Assembly: GCF_018595715.1 (NCBI RefSeq)
Contig: NZ_JAHEOJ010000025.1
Location: forward strand, 4,300-68,299
DNA from: Glaciecola sp. XM2
Lineage (GTDB): Bacteria > Pseudomonadota > Gammaproteobacteria > Enterobacterales > Alteromonadaceae
DNA: 64,000 bases
Direction of reading: 5' to 3'
In this document: piece by piece, positions 56,119 to 64,000 of the stretch
Numbering within the stretch: the first letter of the stretch is position 1
How the letters are laid out: every line of letters starts with the position of its first letter
Notes under the pieces: generated by a model
Database searches by the model: none
Seen by the model: the letters and a program-made list of their open reading frames with translations, nothing else
Told to the model about the DNA's origin: nothing
Program-made: the position numbers and the translations under genes

Positions 56119-56451
56119 CTAGTTATCCGCTACAATCACGGTAATGTGACTGCTACGCTTAAAAATACGATCAGCACGGCCTTTGGCACGCGGCTTAATA
56201 CGCTTCATAGTTGGGCCTTCATCAACGAAGATTTTTGCCACTGATAATTCATCAATGTCTGCACCTTCATTATTTTCGGCATTCGCAATGGCTGACTCAA
56301 GCACTTTCTTGATCAAGCCTGCGCTTTTCTTAGGGCTGTATGACAAGAGCTCTAAAGCTTTCTCTACATGCATCCCACGAATTTGATCTGCAACTAAGCG
56401 TGCTTTTTGAGCCGACGTACGAGCAAAACGGTGTTTAGCTAATGCTTCCAT
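56119..56451 (-). CDS. rplV: 50S ribosomal protein L22
   Basis: Exit-tunnel protein of 110 aa. The ATG at 56451 begins [19 protein letters not shown], the conserved start, with GGAG upstream; the frame stays open to 56517 inside rpsS but that is not the start. The C-terminal loop [22 protein letters not shown] carries the tunnel hairpin. No macrolide-type insertion is seen in the loop. Confidence 0.97.
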   Translation of the reverse strand: MEALAKHRFARTSAQKARLVADQIRGMHVEKALELLSYSPKKSAGLIKKVLESAIANAENNEGADIDELSVAKIFVDEGPTMKRIKPRAKGRADRIFKRSSHITVIVADN

Positions 56452-56461
56452 TTCTATCTCC

Positions 56462-56737
56462 TTAACGTTTGGCTTTCTTATCCGCGACATGGCCACGGTA
56501 AGTACGCGTAGGCGCAAATTCGCCCAACTTATGGCCTACCATCTCGTCACTGACAAATACAGGAACGTGTTGGCGACCGTTATGGACCGCAATGGTCAAC
56601 CCAATCATATCTGGGATGATCATGGAGCGACGAGACCAAGTCTTAATTGGTTTCTTTTCGCCCTTTTCCACTGCAGCCTCAACCTTCTTCAGCAAGTGCA
56701 GGTCAATAAAAGGACCTTTCTTGAGAGAACGTGGCAT
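56462..56737 (-). CDS. rpsS: 30S ribosomal protein S19
   Basis: 16S head-domain protein of 91 aa. It starts [43 protein letters not shown] and [14 protein letters not shown] are diagnostic. It lies between rplB and rplV in the standard order. Confidence 0.98.
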   Translation of the reverse strand: MPRSLKKGPFIDLHLLKKVEAAVEKGEKKPIKTWSRRSMIIPDMIGLTIAVHNGRQHVPVFVSDEMVGHKLGEFAPTRTYRGHVADKKAKR

Positions 56738-56752
56738 GGTGAATCCTCGCTT

Positions 56753-57577
56753 TTACTTGTTTCGACGACGTACGATAAGTTTATCAGTACGCTTGTTGCT
56801 TCGGGTTTTCTTACCTTTAGTAGGAACACCCCAAGGTGATACTGGGTGGCGACCACCAGAAGTACGACCTTCACCACCACCGTGCGGGTGATCAACCGGG
56901 TTCATGGCAACACCACGAACTGTTGGTCTAACACCACGCCAGCGTGTAGCGCCAGCCTTACCTAGTGAACGAAGCATATGTTCAGCATTACCTACTTCAC
57001 CGATAGTTGCACGGCAGTCAGATAATACTCTACGTACTTCACCCGAGCGCAAACGTAAAGTCACATAAGTTCCTTCACGCGCAAGAATTTGTGCGTAGTT
57101 ACCAGCAGAGCGTGCAATTTGTGCACCCTTGCCAGGCTTCATTTCAATCGCGTGTACTGTTGAACCAACAGGCATGTTACGCATAGGCATAGCATTACCT
57201 GGTTTAATTGGTGCATCAGAACCAGATTGGATTGCATCGCCCGCTTGTGCACCCTTAGGAGCCAAGATGTAGCGACGCTCACCGTCTGCATAAAGCACAA
57301 GTGCAATGTTTGCAGAACGGTTTGGATCATATTCTAAACGCTCAATTTTGGCTGGAATGCCGTCTTTGTTGCGTTTAAAGTCAATAACACGGTAGTGTTG
57401 CTTGTGACCACCACCGATATGACGAACTGTGATACGACCGTTGTTGTTACGACCACCGCTTTTGCTATTTTTCTCTAGCAATGGAGCGTGTGGTGCACCT
57501 TTATGTAGGTCAGGGTTGATTACCTGAACAACATGACGACGACCAGCAGAAGTAGGTTTAGCTTTCAATAATGGCAT
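56753..57577 (-). CDS. rplB: 50S ribosomal protein L2
   Basis: Peptidyl-transferase-centre protein of 274 aa. The C-terminal signature [21 protein letters not shown] has the conserved His. The start [17 protein letters not shown] is standard. It is preceded by rplW with an 11-base gap. Confidence 0.98.
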   Translation of the reverse strand: MPLLKAKPTSAGRRHVVQVINPDLHKGAPHAPLLEKNSKSGGRNNNGRITVRHIGGGHKQHYRVIDFKRNKDGIPAKIERLEYDPNRSANIALVLYADGERRYILAPKGAQAGDAIQSGSDAPIKPGNAMPMRNMPVGSTVHAIEMKPGKGAQIARSAGNYAQILAREGTYVTLRLRSGEVRRVLSDCRATIGEVGNAEHMLRSLGKAGATRWRGVRPTVRGVAMNPVDHPHGGGEGRTSGGRHPVSPWGVPTKGKKTRSNKRTDKLIVRRRNK

Positions 57578-57588
57578 GTCTAATCCTC

Positions 57589-57888
57589 TTACTCACCGGC
57601 ACCGACGAAGTCGATGTCTTGGCCTTCTTTAAGTGAAACGTAAGCTTTTTTCCAATCGCTACGCTTGCCAAAATTCTGGCCATAACGCTTAGTTTTACCT
57701 TTGCAGTTCACGGTACGAACACTGTCAACTTCCACTTCAAACAACAATTCAACTGCTGCTTTCACTTCGGCTTTGTTCGCATCTTTGACGACTTTAAATA
57801 CAAATGTATTTGCGCCTTCTGCTGCTAAGGTTGCTTTCTCAGATACGTGAGGTGCGACTAGCACTTTTAATAAACGTTCTTGGTTCAT
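57589..57888 (-). CDS. rplW: 50S ribosomal protein L23
   Basis: Exit-tunnel protein of 99 aa that docks trigger factor and SRP. It starts [19 protein letters not shown] and has the [19 protein letters not shown] loop. Its ATG overlaps the rplD stop (ATGA), so translation is coupled. Confidence 0.98.
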   Translation of the reverse strand: MNQERLLKVLVAPHVSEKATLAAEGANTFVFKVVKDANKAEVKAAVELLFEVEVDSVRTVNCKGKTKRYGQNFGKRSDWKKAYVSLKEGQDIDFVGAGE

Positions 57889-58490
57889 GCTAATGCCTCC
57901 TCAAGTGCTTTGACTGCGTCAGCGGTCATTAATACTTTTTCAAAAGCAATCAAGCTAACCGGGTCAATTCCTTGAACATCGCGAACGTCTACTTTGTAAA
58001 GATTGCGAGAAGCTAAGAACAAGTTCTCATCCACTTCAGCCGTTACAATTAACACGTCTTTAAGTTCTAATTCATTTAACTTAACGAGTAGATCTTTTGT
58101 TTTTGGCGCATCAACACCAAACTTCTCTACCACGATTAAACGGTCTTGACGTACCAATTCAGAAAGGATGCTTTTGATCGCACCACGGTACATCTTTTTA
58201 TTTACTTTTTGATCGAAGTCTCTAGGCTTTGCAGCGAATGCGCGACCACCACCAACCCAAATTGGGCTTCGGATAGTGCCGGCGCGAGCGCGGCCTGTGC
58301 CTTTTTGACGCCATGGCTTCTTACCACCACCGCGAACTTCTGAACGAGTTTTCTGCGCTTTAGTACCTTGACGAGCACCTGCACCAAAAGCCACTACGAC
58401 TTGGTGTACAAGAGCTTCGTTAAACTCACGTCCAAAAGTGGCGTCTGATACTTCAAGAGCGCCTTTGGCGTCTTTCAATGTTAATTCCAT
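57885..58490 (-). CDS. rplD: 50S ribosomal protein L4
   Basis: Protein of 201 aa; in E. coli it also autoregulates the S10 operon by binding the leader [29 protein letters not shown] is the extended tunnel loop, seen in parts, and GRDFDQK-like [13 protein letters not shown] is also present. A leader hairpin with a U-run upstream of rpsJ suggests the same autoregulation here. Confidence 0.98.
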   Translation of the reverse strand: MELTLKDAKGALEVSDATFGREFNEALVHQVVVAFGAGARQGTKAQKTRSEVRGGGKKPWRQKGTGRARAGTIRSPIWVGGGRAFAAKPRDFDQKVNKKMYRGAIKSILSELVRQDRLIVVEKFGVDAPKTKDLLVKLNELELKDVLIVTAEVDENLFLASRNLYKVDVRDVQGIDPVSLIAFEKVLMTADAVKALEEALA

Positions 58491-58504
58491 CAGTTCACTC
58501 CCAG

Positions 58505-59143
58505 TTACGCTTTAACAGCTGGTCTGACGATAACGTCACTACCAGGTGCGCCAGGTACGGCACCTTTGATTAATAAAAGGTTGTTTTCAGCATCTACGCG
58601 TACAACTTCTAAAGAAAGAGTGGTCGCGCGCTTGTTACCAAGTTGGCCCGCCATTTTCTTACCTTTAAATACTTTACCAGGTGATTGGTTTTGACCAATT
58701 GAACCCGGTGCACGGTGAGATAATGAGTTACCGTGAGTCATACGTTGGTGGCTGAAGTTCCAGCGCTTAATACCGCCCTGGAAACCTTTACCTTTAGATG
58801 TGCCTGCTACGTCCACTTTTTTGGTATCGTTGAAGATTTCAACAGTGATTTCACTGCCCACTTCCATTTCGCTACCTTCACCGTCTTCTAAACGGAACTC
58901 CCACAAACCACGTCCAGCTTCTACGCCAGCTTTAGCAAAGTGACCAGCGGCCGCTTTGTTAACGCGATTTGCTTTTTTGGTGCCAGCGGTAACTTGAAGT
59001 GCGCGGTAACCGTCCACTTCTTGAGTACGTAACTGAGTCACACGGTTAGGGGTCGCTTCAATAACAGTCACAGGGATAGATACGCCATCTTCAGTGAAGA
59101 TGCGAGTCATGCCCACTTTACGACCGATAAGACCAATCGACAT
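58505..59143 (-). CDS. rplC: 50S ribosomal protein L3
   Basis: Assembly-initiating 23S-binding protein of 212 aa. It starts [20 protein letters not shown] and includes [26 protein letters not shown] and the loop with the Gln that PrmB methylates ([15 protein letters not shown]). It lies between rpsJ and rplD. Confidence 0.98.
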   Translation of the reverse strand: MSIGLIGRKVGMTRIFTEDGVSIPVTVIEATPNRVTQLRTQEVDGYRALQVTAGTKKANRVNKAAAGHFAKAGVEAGRGLWEFRLEDGEGSEMEVGSEITVEIFNDTKKVDVAGTSKGKGFQGGIKRWNFSHQRMTHGNSLSHRAPGSIGQNQSPGKVFKGKKMAGQLGNKRATTLSLEVVRVDAENNLLLIKGAVPGAPGSDVIVRPAVKA

Positions 59144-59161
59144 TGTTATTACCCTCTCTTG

Positions 59162-59476
<315 letters not shown>

Positions 59477-59497
59477 TTAAGCTCCAATCGAAAGAAC

Positions 59498-59555
59498 AAA
59501 AAAATTCATCTTTTCACGCCTATTTCTTTCTTTATGAAAGAGGGCTGAAAAGATG
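59498..59555 (-). promoter_or_regulatory. S10-operon leader attenuator hairpin
   Basis: On the minus strand CATCTTTTCA and TGAAAAGATG (59507-59516 with 59546-59555) form a perfect 10-bp outer stem, with an inner CTTTC/GAAAG stem. A run of seven T follows at 59498-59504. It lies 25 bases before rpsJ. This matches the layout of the E. coli S10 leader, where L4 stimulates termination at such a hairpin. Confidence 0.8.
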
Positions 59556-59972
59556 TGCGTAAACCGGTGATCCCCAATCGGGATCCTGTTCATATGTGAT
59601 GTGCACCTGCTTTGTAAGTAGCTGCGTAGTGTTTTCTAAAGGAGTGACAAAGCACTGATTGACCTAGATAAACACCCACCACGTCATGTCATTTTGCATA
59701 AGTTGCTCTAGACAGTGGGCGCGAATTATACAGTTATGCCAAGCTTGTGCAAGTGTTTTTGTGACTTCAAACCAATAAAATCGCTATATGGCGCACTTCA
59801 ATTGCAGTAAATGAGGTTACAACTAACAATGGGCTTATCTCAAAGTGATAAAATGGTGTATATTCGTCTTCCCAAATTTTCGGCAATGCAATCTTAGCGC
59901 ATTGCTTACTTTTTGCTTTGTACTAGCAGATTATACACTAGTAGATATCACCTTTGACTCACAGGAACGCAC
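59556..59972. other. Divergent region between S10 operon and DEAD-box helicase
   Basis: Non-coding. It holds the S10 leader and promoter on the minus strand. On the helicase side, GCAATGC (59883-59889) and GCATTGC (59899-59905) form a possible leader hairpin followed by a T-rich stretch, and TACTAG/CTAGTA surround an AT-rich TTATACA. I see no small open frame that I would support. Confidence 0.5.
59725..59752 (-). promoter_or_regulatory. Sigma70 promoter of the S10 operon
   Basis: On the minus strand TTGCAC (59752-59747) and a perfect TATAAT (59730-59725) are separated by 16 bp. The discriminator just after it is GC-rich (GCGCCC), typical of promoters under stringent control. The transcript would start near 59718. 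Confidence 0.8.
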
Positions 59973-61202
59973 ATGAAATTTTCAGCCCTCGACCTCGCAA
60001 AACCACTTGAGCAGGCAATTTTCGCTTGTGGATATGAGGATATGACGCCAGTGCAGAGCCAGAGTATCGTCCATGCACGAAGAGGGAAAGACTTACTCGT
60101 GAATGCACAAACGGGCACAGGTAAGACGGCCGCGTTTGCTATTCCGGTGCTCCAGCAGATGCTCGATACACCAAAGGGTACACAGGCGAAAGCGCCTCGC
60201 GCACTTATATTAACGCCTACGCGAGAACTTGCCGAACAGCTTGCGCAAACCATCAGTAAGTATGCCCAATTTACGACTTTGACTGTTACCGCTTTCTATG
60301 GCGGCGTAAAACTTACCGGGCAAGCGAGCAAACTAAACCAAGGTGTAGATATTCTTATATCAACCCCTGGTCGCCTATTAGAACACATCGCGTTGAACCA
60401 TTTGACGTTAGCGCAAGTTGAGTTTGTGGTACTAGACGAAGCCGACCGTATGCTAGACATGGGTTTTATAAGCGATGTTTTAAATATCGTAGAACGCACC
60501 AGCGAGAAGCGCCAAACGCTGCTGTACTCCGCAACTAGCTCCCCTGCTGTCAACGAGCTGTGTCATAAAATACTCAATAATCATAAAGAGATACGCGTAT
60601 CAAAAGTTAACGCGGCGGCAGATACCGTTAAGCATGTGATTTATCCGGTAGAAGAAAGTCGAAAGATTGCGCTATTCAATGCGCTTTTTAAAGAGCATAA
60701 CTGGTTTCAAGTACTTGTCTTTACGAGTACAAAAGAACAGGCCGACCGATTAATGCAGGGGCTGAAAGCCAGTAAAGTGCCCGCGGCCGTATGTCATGGT
60801 GATAAGCGCCAAGGCGCAAGACGCAGAGCCATCGCCGATTTTAAATCGGCCAAGCTTCAGGTATTGATTGCAACCGAGGTTGCTGCCAGAGGTCTTGATG
60901 TGCAGGGACTTGATTATGTCATCAACTACAATATGCCATATTTAGCAGAAGACTATGTGCACCGTATCGGCCGCGCCGGACGAGCGGGTAATGCAGGACA
61001 CGCCATTTCATTTGTTAGCAGAGAAGAAGAACGCAGCGTTGAGAGAATAGAATCGCTTATTGGTGAAAAAATCGAGCGCATTGTCAAACCTGGGTTTGAA
61101 GTAAGTGATAGAAAGAGTTTACTAAGAAGTGTTAGCAAACATCGTAAACCACACAAATCCAATAAGGCTAGTAAGACGGTTATTAGTAAGAAGAAACGTT
61201 AA
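59973..61202 (+). CDS. DEAD-box RNA helicase (RhlE-like)
   Basis: ATP-dependent RNA helicase of 409 aa. Motifs in order: Q-motif region GYEDMTPVQSQSI, motif I AQTGTGKT, Ia PTRELAEQL, Ib TPGRLLEH, II VLDEADRMLDMGF, III SATSS, IV LVFTSTKEQADRL, V ATEVAARGLDVQGLDYVINYNMP, VI HRIGRAGRAG. The C-terminus is short and Lys-rich. It is closest in layout to RhlE, probably acting in ribosome assembly or RNA decay. AGGA lies 8 nt before the ATG at 59973. It is divergent from the S10 operon, 499 bases away. Confidence 0.93.
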   Translation: MKFSALDLAKPLEQAIFACGYEDMTPVQSQSIVHARRGKDLLVNAQTGTGKTAAFAIPVLQQMLDTPKGTQAKAPRALILTPTRELAEQLAQTISKYAQFTTLTVTAFYGGVKLTGQASKLNQGVDILISTPGRLLEHIALNHLTLAQVEFVVLDEADRMLDMGFISDVLNIVERTSEKRQTLLYSATSSPAVNELCHKILNNHKEIRVSKVNAAADTVKHVIYPVEESRKIALFNALFKEHNWFQVLVFTSTKEQADRLMQGLKASKVPAAVCHGDKRQGARRRAIADFKSAKLQVLIATEVAARGLDVQGLDYVINYNMPYLAEDYVHRIGRAGRAGNAGHAISFVSREEERSVERIESLIGEKIERIVKPGFEVSDRKSLLRSVSKHRKPHKSNKASKTVISKKKR

Positions 61203-61453
61203 TCGCGCTCCTGTGGAATATATGTGAAGGTTGTCGAGCTCAAACATGCGTTTATTCACAACCGGATTTTGCATACTGAAAATACGTTACAACATTGTCG
61301 CTCAAGTCATTAAAGCATCTAAATTTTTAGCGATTTTCGCTCATGCTAAATATTCTTAATCTTTAGTAGTCATGAAACTTTAAATTAAACCGATAACCCA
61401 TATTAGAGATCGTCCCTTTTGTTGATAAAAGATAGCAGGAAACCGTAGCCGTT
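61203..61453 (+). other. Intergenic region without recognisable gene
   Basis: AT-rich sequence of 251 bases between the helicase and the GspE-like ATPase. I see no terminator with a convincing stem and T-run, and no small gene. The downstream gene probably has its own promoter here. Confidence 0.4.
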
Positions 61454-63673
61454 ATGTTCGATAGCTTACCAAGTTCACCCTTGTTGCAGTCATTACAAGC
61501 GCAATTAAAAGAATATCCGAATTTAATGGCGGCCTATGAAAAATTAGAGCCGCTGATATTGCAGGCCTTCGATGCGGCCAGGATGTCTTTGTTTCAAAAA
61601 CGCGCGCAACAACAAGACTTGGTAGCCCGATTTAAGACCGGTCAAGAAACCAAAGAAATCAAGGTGCCGATTAGCCCTGCATCCATCGCTGGCTATGTAG
61701 CGATGTCTCAACAACCTTTAATTATCAATGACCCATACGACGATGAGCAGCTTTCGAGTATTCATCAACGCCTTAGATTTGATAAAAAGTTTGACCGCGC
61801 AAGCCAATTTAAAACTGAATGCATTCTGTGTATACCTGTAATGAATGCAGGCGTAATGATGGGCGTCATGCAGATCATCAACAAAAACGGCGCTGGCTTT
61901 GATCAAAAAGATTTAGAAACCGGCATGCAAATCGCCGAAATGCTTGGCGATAAGTTCAGATATGAATTAGGTGGCACCAAAAATCCTTTCGACTATCTAG
62001 TGCTGCGCGGTTTGACCACCGAAAATGTGATAGAAGACGTCGCTAAGCTAAATAACACTCGCGCGATTGTTAGCAAACTCACTACCGAATTCAGAATACC
62101 CGAAAATGAAATTGGGAATGCCTTGTCTGTGCATTACCAAGTGCCATTTATCGACTATTTGCCAGATACGTATCATATGTACCAGAGCAATAGCCGATTG
62201 AACTTGTCTTATCTAAAACGCAACTTCGTGGCGGTCATTGCCGATGCGCATGAAAATGCGACCGTGTTGATGGCCGAACCGAACAATGCCGCATTATTAA
62301 TGGAGATTGAGAGTGCGCTTGGTATAGACAGTTATGAAATTGCAGTTGGATTACCCACACACATCTTAAAATATCTAGGTGAGACATCTGCCGGCTCTGG
62401 CCCTGGCGATATGGATGAAATCCTCGACGAAATCGGCACTTCTGGTGAAGAATTAGAGGACCAAAGCGACGAAATGGCCGAAGATGCACCGGCCGTTGTA
62501 AGGCTGGTAAGTCGTATTTTGCACGACGCAAAGCGCCTCAACGCCTCTGATATCCACATTGACCCTGAGAAAGGCGCTCCCACTCGCGTAAGAATGCGTG
62601 TCGACGGTGTGGTTAGAGACATCAACCAAGTACCAGCGTCTCACCATAACGCAGTAATCGCGCGTATTAAGATCATGTCAAGCCTTAACATCGCCGAAAA
62701 GCGCATTCCACAAGATGGCAAATTAGCATTTAAAATGTCAGGCCAACCCGTAGAGGTTCGTGTTGCAACCATCCCAACGGTTGCTGGTGAGGGCGTAGTT
62801 ATGCGTATCTTGGCCACTGGCGGGGCAATGCCGATTGAAAAAATGAATTTATCGCCACGCAATATGAACATGATTGAAGCGATGATCAAAAAGCCCCATG
62901 GGATCATGCTAGTAGTAGGACCGACAGGTTCGGGTAAAACTACTACGCTACATGCTATCCTTGGCTACTTAAACACCCCTGATAAAAAGATTTGGACCGC
63001 GGAAGACCCGGTGGAAATTACCCAGCCTGGTCTACAACAGGTGCAAGTTAGCCCAAAAATTGGTTTTACATTTGCCAACGCTCTTCGCGCCTTTTTACGT
63101 GCTGACCCCGACATCATTCTTATCGGTGAGATGCGTGATAAAGAAACTGCCCACGCGGGTATTGAGGCATCTCTTACAGGTCACTTGGTGCTATCTACAC
63201 TTCACACCAACTCGGCGCCTGAGACCATTACGCGCTTACTCGATTTAGGGCTTGACCCTGTCAACTTCTCAGACGCGTGTGTTGGTATCCTCGCGCAACG
63301 CTTGATTAGGACGCTTTGCGGAAGCTGTAGAGAACCTTACCAAGCTAACGAAGACGATATTGCTTTTCTTAAACGCCAATACGGCGCAGAGTATTTTGAT
63401 GAACTTGAGTTAGGCGAGAACATTACCCTGCACCGTGCTAAAGGTTGCGATAATTGCGGTGATACAGGCTACAAAGGCCGTACCGGCGTGCACGAGTTAT
63501 TAAGTATGACCAATGAACTGCGAGCGCTCGTGTACAAGGAAGCAGCGGTGAGTAAAATGAAAGCGCAGGCGATGAACGACGGCATGCGCACACTGACTCA
63601 AGACGCAATTCTTAAAGTAGTCAAAGGTGATACTGACATCCCTCAAGTACAAATTCTTGGTGGCTCTGACTAG
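61454..63673 (+). CDS. Orphan GspE/PilB-type ATPase with N-terminal GAF domain
   Basis: Secretion/pilus-type ATPase of 739 aa. An N-terminal GAF domain (about residues 25-180, IAGYVAMSQQPLIINDPYDDEQL, GVMMGVMQIINKNG) precedes a MshEN/GSPII_E N-terminal-like segment (about 185-310, VSKLTTEFRIPENEIGNALSVHYQVPFIDY). The T2SSE ATPase follows with Walker A GPTGSGKTT, Asp box TAEDPVEI, Walker B PDIILIGEMRDKETA, His box TGHLVLSTLHTNSA, and the zinc tetracysteine CGSC...CDNCG. No pilin, secretin or platform gene is adjacent. The GAF fusion suggests control of a motor by a small molecule. The ATG at 61454 has AGGAA about 10 nt upstream. Confidence 0.9.
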   Translation: MFDSLPSSPLLQSLQAQLKEYPNLMAAYEKLEPLILQAFDAARMSLFQKRAQQQDLVARFKTGQETKEIKVPISPASIAGYVAMSQQPLIINDPYDDEQLSSIHQRLRFDKKFDRASQFKTECILCIPVMNAGVMMGVMQIINKNGAGFDQKDLETGMQIAEMLGDKFRYELGGTKNPFDYLVLRGLTTENVIEDVAKLNNTRAIVSKLTTEFRIPENEIGNALSVHYQVPFIDYLPDTYHMYQSNSRLNLSYLKRNFVAVIADAHENATVLMAEPNNAALLMEIESALGIDSYEIAVGLPTHILKYLGETSAGSGPGDMDEILDEIGTSGEELEDQSDEMAEDAPAVVRLVSRILHDAKRLNASDIHIDPEKGAPTRVRMRVDGVVRDINQVPASHHNAVIARIKIMSSLNIAEKRIPQDGKLAFKMSGQPVEVRVATIPTVAGEGVVMRILATGGAMPIEKMNLSPRNMNMIEAMIKKPHGIMLVVGPTGSGKTTTLHAILGYLNTPDKKIWTAEDPVEITQPGLQQVQVSPKIGFTFANALRAFLRADPDIILIGEMRDKETAHAGIEASLTGHLVLSTLHTNSAPETITRLLDLGLDPVNFSDACVGILAQRLIRTLCGSCREPYQANEDDIAFLKRQYGAEYFDELELGENITLHRAKGCDNCGDTGYKGRTGVHELLSMTNELRALVYKEAAVSKMKAQAMNDGMRTLTQDAILKVVKGDTDIPQVQILGGSD

Positions 63674-63682
63674 ATAATGACA

Positions 63683-64000
63683 CTATGCACTCGCTTTTGT
63701 GAGCATAGATGGTGAGTAACCAAACTCATGCTTAAAACATTGTCCAAAATATGAAGTAGAACCAAACCCCACGTCAAAACACACGTGGGTGATGGTTTGA
63801 CCGTTTAGTAAAGCCGTTTTGGCCTTATCTAAACGAAAGCGCCTTAGGTATTCTCTAAATCCACTGTCATAAATGTCTCTTAATCTGCGTTGCAAGGTCT
63901 TTTCACTCATATTCAGCAGTGAGGCAGCCTTAGTACGATTAAAACTTTCATCTTGGTAATGCTGTGTAATGACCGATTCAAACTTGTCTTTAAACGCACC
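63683..64000 (-). CDS. AraC-type regulator, C-terminal part (cut by window edge)
   Basis: The frame is open from the stop at 63683 to the end of the window. The visible 105 residues contain an AraC/XylS DNA-binding domain: a first helix-turn-helix in FNRTKAASLLNMSEKTLQRRLRDIY and a second in QTITHVCFDVGFGSTSYFGQCFKHEFGYSPSML. The preceding FKDKFESVITQHYQDE resembles the linker in AraC domains fused to sensors (for example Reg_prop hybrids), but the N-terminal part is outside the window. It is convergent with the GspE-like gene, 9 bases away. A Met at 63910 is internal to the domain and is not the real start. Confidence 0.88.
   Translation of the reverse strand, partial: GAFKDKFESVITQHYQDESFNRTKAASLLNMSEKTLQRRLRDIYDSGFREYLRRFRLDKAKTALLNGQTITHVCFDVGFGSTSYFGQCFKHEFGYSPSMLTKASA

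Noticed and set aside
59883-59905. GCAATGC/GCATTGC hairpin before the helicase as a terminator or riboswitch
   Set aside because: The stem is only 7 bp with a 9-nt loop, and no known riboswitch pattern is visible; kept only as a note on the intergenic region.

Overview
The window looks like chromosome of a marine gammaproteobacterium of the Alteromonadales (Alteromonas/Glaciecola-like). This is inferred from the gene content: BarA-like, PhaR/phasin and DUF6489 proteins, an S10 ribosomal operon, a TonB-dependent receptor, and several Reg_prop, 7TMR-DISM and PAS signalling proteins. Composition is moderately AT-rich throughout. I saw no insertion sequence, prophage, tRNA, rRNA or CRISPR array.

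Left part (1-20 kb): rlmA, a NYN-domain protein and parC on the minus strand; a hybrid kinase with a BarA-type transmitter and a 7TMR-DISM sensor; a DUF2982-like membrane protein; an RND efflux pump with adaptor, divergent from its likely TetR repressor with a 16-bp operator between them; a tight pyrB-hemL-adenylate cyclase run; a DyP-like protein without the catalytic Asp; a gamma-glutamyltransferase; and a periplasmic binding-like protein.

Middle (20-34.6 kb): glnK-amtB with a clear NtrC site and a probable sigma54 promoter; mrcB; then a polyhydroxyalkanoate (PHA) locus (DUF6489 protein, phaC, phaR, two tandem phasins, phaZ, a lytic transglycosylase, phaB). The phasin promoter lies between two near-identical palindromes that probably bind PhaR. 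The first phasin has a histone-H1-like Lys/Ala/Pro tail. purU and waaA follow.

Signalling block (34.6-43.6 kb): a triple-PAS hybrid kinase coupled to waaA, a sigma54 activator with a dead GGDEF domain (GGALF) that keeps the c-di-GMP I-site (RxxD), and, convergent to it, a Reg_prop diguanylate cyclase with intact GGDEF and I-site. I infer a local c-di-GMP producer/receiver pair.

Accessory block (43.7-54.5 kb): a secreted S8 protease with a C-terminal 12-residue GAHW repeat, divergent from an orphan GspC-like protein; then an ECF sigma factor, a miniature FecR-like protein lacking the periplasmic domain, a TonB-dependent receptor, a DASS-family transporter, an SGNH hydrolase and an M14 carboxypeptidase, all on one strand. 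This looks like a regulated uptake-and-processing system for an unknown substrate and is the best candidate for an undescribed system.

Right part (54.5-64 kb): the complete S10 operon (rpsJ to rpsQ) on the minus strand with promoter, long leader and attenuator. It ends in a terminator rather than running into the spc operon. Then come a divergent DEAD-box helicase, an orphan GAF-containing GspE/PilB-type ATPase, and the C-terminal part of an AraC-type regulator cut by the window edge.
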